DNA from: Anaerolineae bacterium
Lineage (GTDB): Bacteria > Chloroflexota > Anaerolineae > Aggregatilineales > Phototrophicaceae
Direction: 5' to 3'
Assembly (NCBI GenBank): GCA_025454525.1
Contig: JALOOG010000041.1
Location: forward strand, 1 to 53,978
DNA: 53,978 nucleotides
The position numbers were made by a program, and so were the translations under genes. Each line of letters starts with the position of its first letter. The stretch's first letter is position 1. This document shows, piece by piece, positions 53,896-53,978 of the stretch. The notes below the pieces were generated by a model. That model saw only the letters and a list, made by a program, of their open reading frames with translations. It searched no databases and was not told where the DNA came from.

Positions 53896-53908
53896 TGATA
53901 CAATGGCC
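53896..53908 (+). promoter_or_regulatory. Extended -10 box, copy 2 of TGATACAATGGCC
   Basis: Identical over 13 bases to 53084-53096. It ends 53 nt before the ATG at 53962. Confidence 0.5.
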
Positions 53909-53961
53909 GAAATAAATCAGTGGATGATCGCGAATAAGTTGCTTGATTAAGAGGGAATGAC

Positions 53962-53978
53962 ATGAAAAATTTTAAAAT
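53962..53978 (+). CDS. Start of a gene running off the right edge
   Basis: An ATG preceded by GAGGGAATGAC (Shine-Dalgarno-like) and by a promoter box at a normal distance. Only MKNFK is visible, so nothing can be said about the product. Confidence 0.45.

Noticed and set aside
53662-53898. 78-codon ORF after the SHOCT gene
   Set aside because: It starts inside the SHOCT gene in another frame, ends in the next promoter and has no family features.

Overview
The window looks like a chromosomal segment of a Chloroflexota bacterium, most likely Anaerolineae-like. This is inferred from gene style, because no rRNA or tRNA gene was seen. Pointers are a Ser/Thr kinase with Thr/Pro-rich ectodomain repeats and SH3b modules, a DUF5317 protein, a membrane-anchored MurF, several multi-TM glycosyltransferases, a DUF4058 protein, and an extreme excess of GATC/GATCG words in coding DNA. 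No phage, transposase, CRISPR or plasmid gene was seen.

Layout. 1-3.9 kb (minus): a GNAT acetyltransferase, a CDF metal transporter and a large secreted protein that runs off the left edge. 4.3-10.1 kb: a 7TM-PAS-GAF histidine kinase, a Tat-exported metallo-beta-lactamase-fold hydrolase, a PA14-SH3b secreted protein and a PPP-type phosphoesterase. 10.1-12 kb: a polytopic glycosyltransferase-like protein. 12.3-18.1 kb (plus): a peptide-type ABC binding protein and one permease separated by a 32-bp perfect palindrome, then the Ser/Thr kinase and DUF5317. 18.2-18.4 kb: a self-contained transcription unit encoding a 29-aa hydrophobic peptide. 18.5-20.9 kb (minus): flippase-like, methyltransferase and GT2 genes. 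21-26.2 kb: a PAS histidine kinase and a convergent single-domain response regulator, a GT39-like protein, a methyltransferase and a STAS-like protein. 26.7-30.6 kb: glycogen phosphorylase with an FGGY kinase. 30.6-33.5 kb (minus): MurF, then an ArsR/SRPBCC pair with a visible promoter and operator. 33.8-39.6 kb (plus): an acyl-CoA carboxylase operon (beta subunit, biotin carboxylase, biotin carrier) interrupted by a methyltransferase and a DUF4058 gene carrying in-frame 42-bp repeats. 39.6-44 kb (minus): an L,D-transpeptidase, then a MurA-like/alpha-beta hydrolase/EcsC-like operon. 44.3-45.8 kb: a short ORF and a pair of SLATT-like 2TM proteins. 45.8-54 kb: a CoA-transferase, GT39, nitroreductase, prfA-MBOAT-prmC, a SHOCT membrane protein and the first codons of another gene.

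Themes are envelope construction (MurF, MurA-like, L,D-transpeptidase, glycosyltransferases, flippase), signalling (two histidine kinases, a response regulator, a Ser/Thr kinase, a phosphatase) and carbon metabolism (glycogen phosphorolysis, acyl-CoA carboxylation). The most unusual non-genic signal is a family of related repeats at five loci, all on the same strand. Three are ~120-bp intergenic copies, one is short and palindromic, and one has become coding sequence inside DUF4058. Several sigma-A-type promoters are clear, two of them so close to the ATG that the mRNAs should be leaderless.
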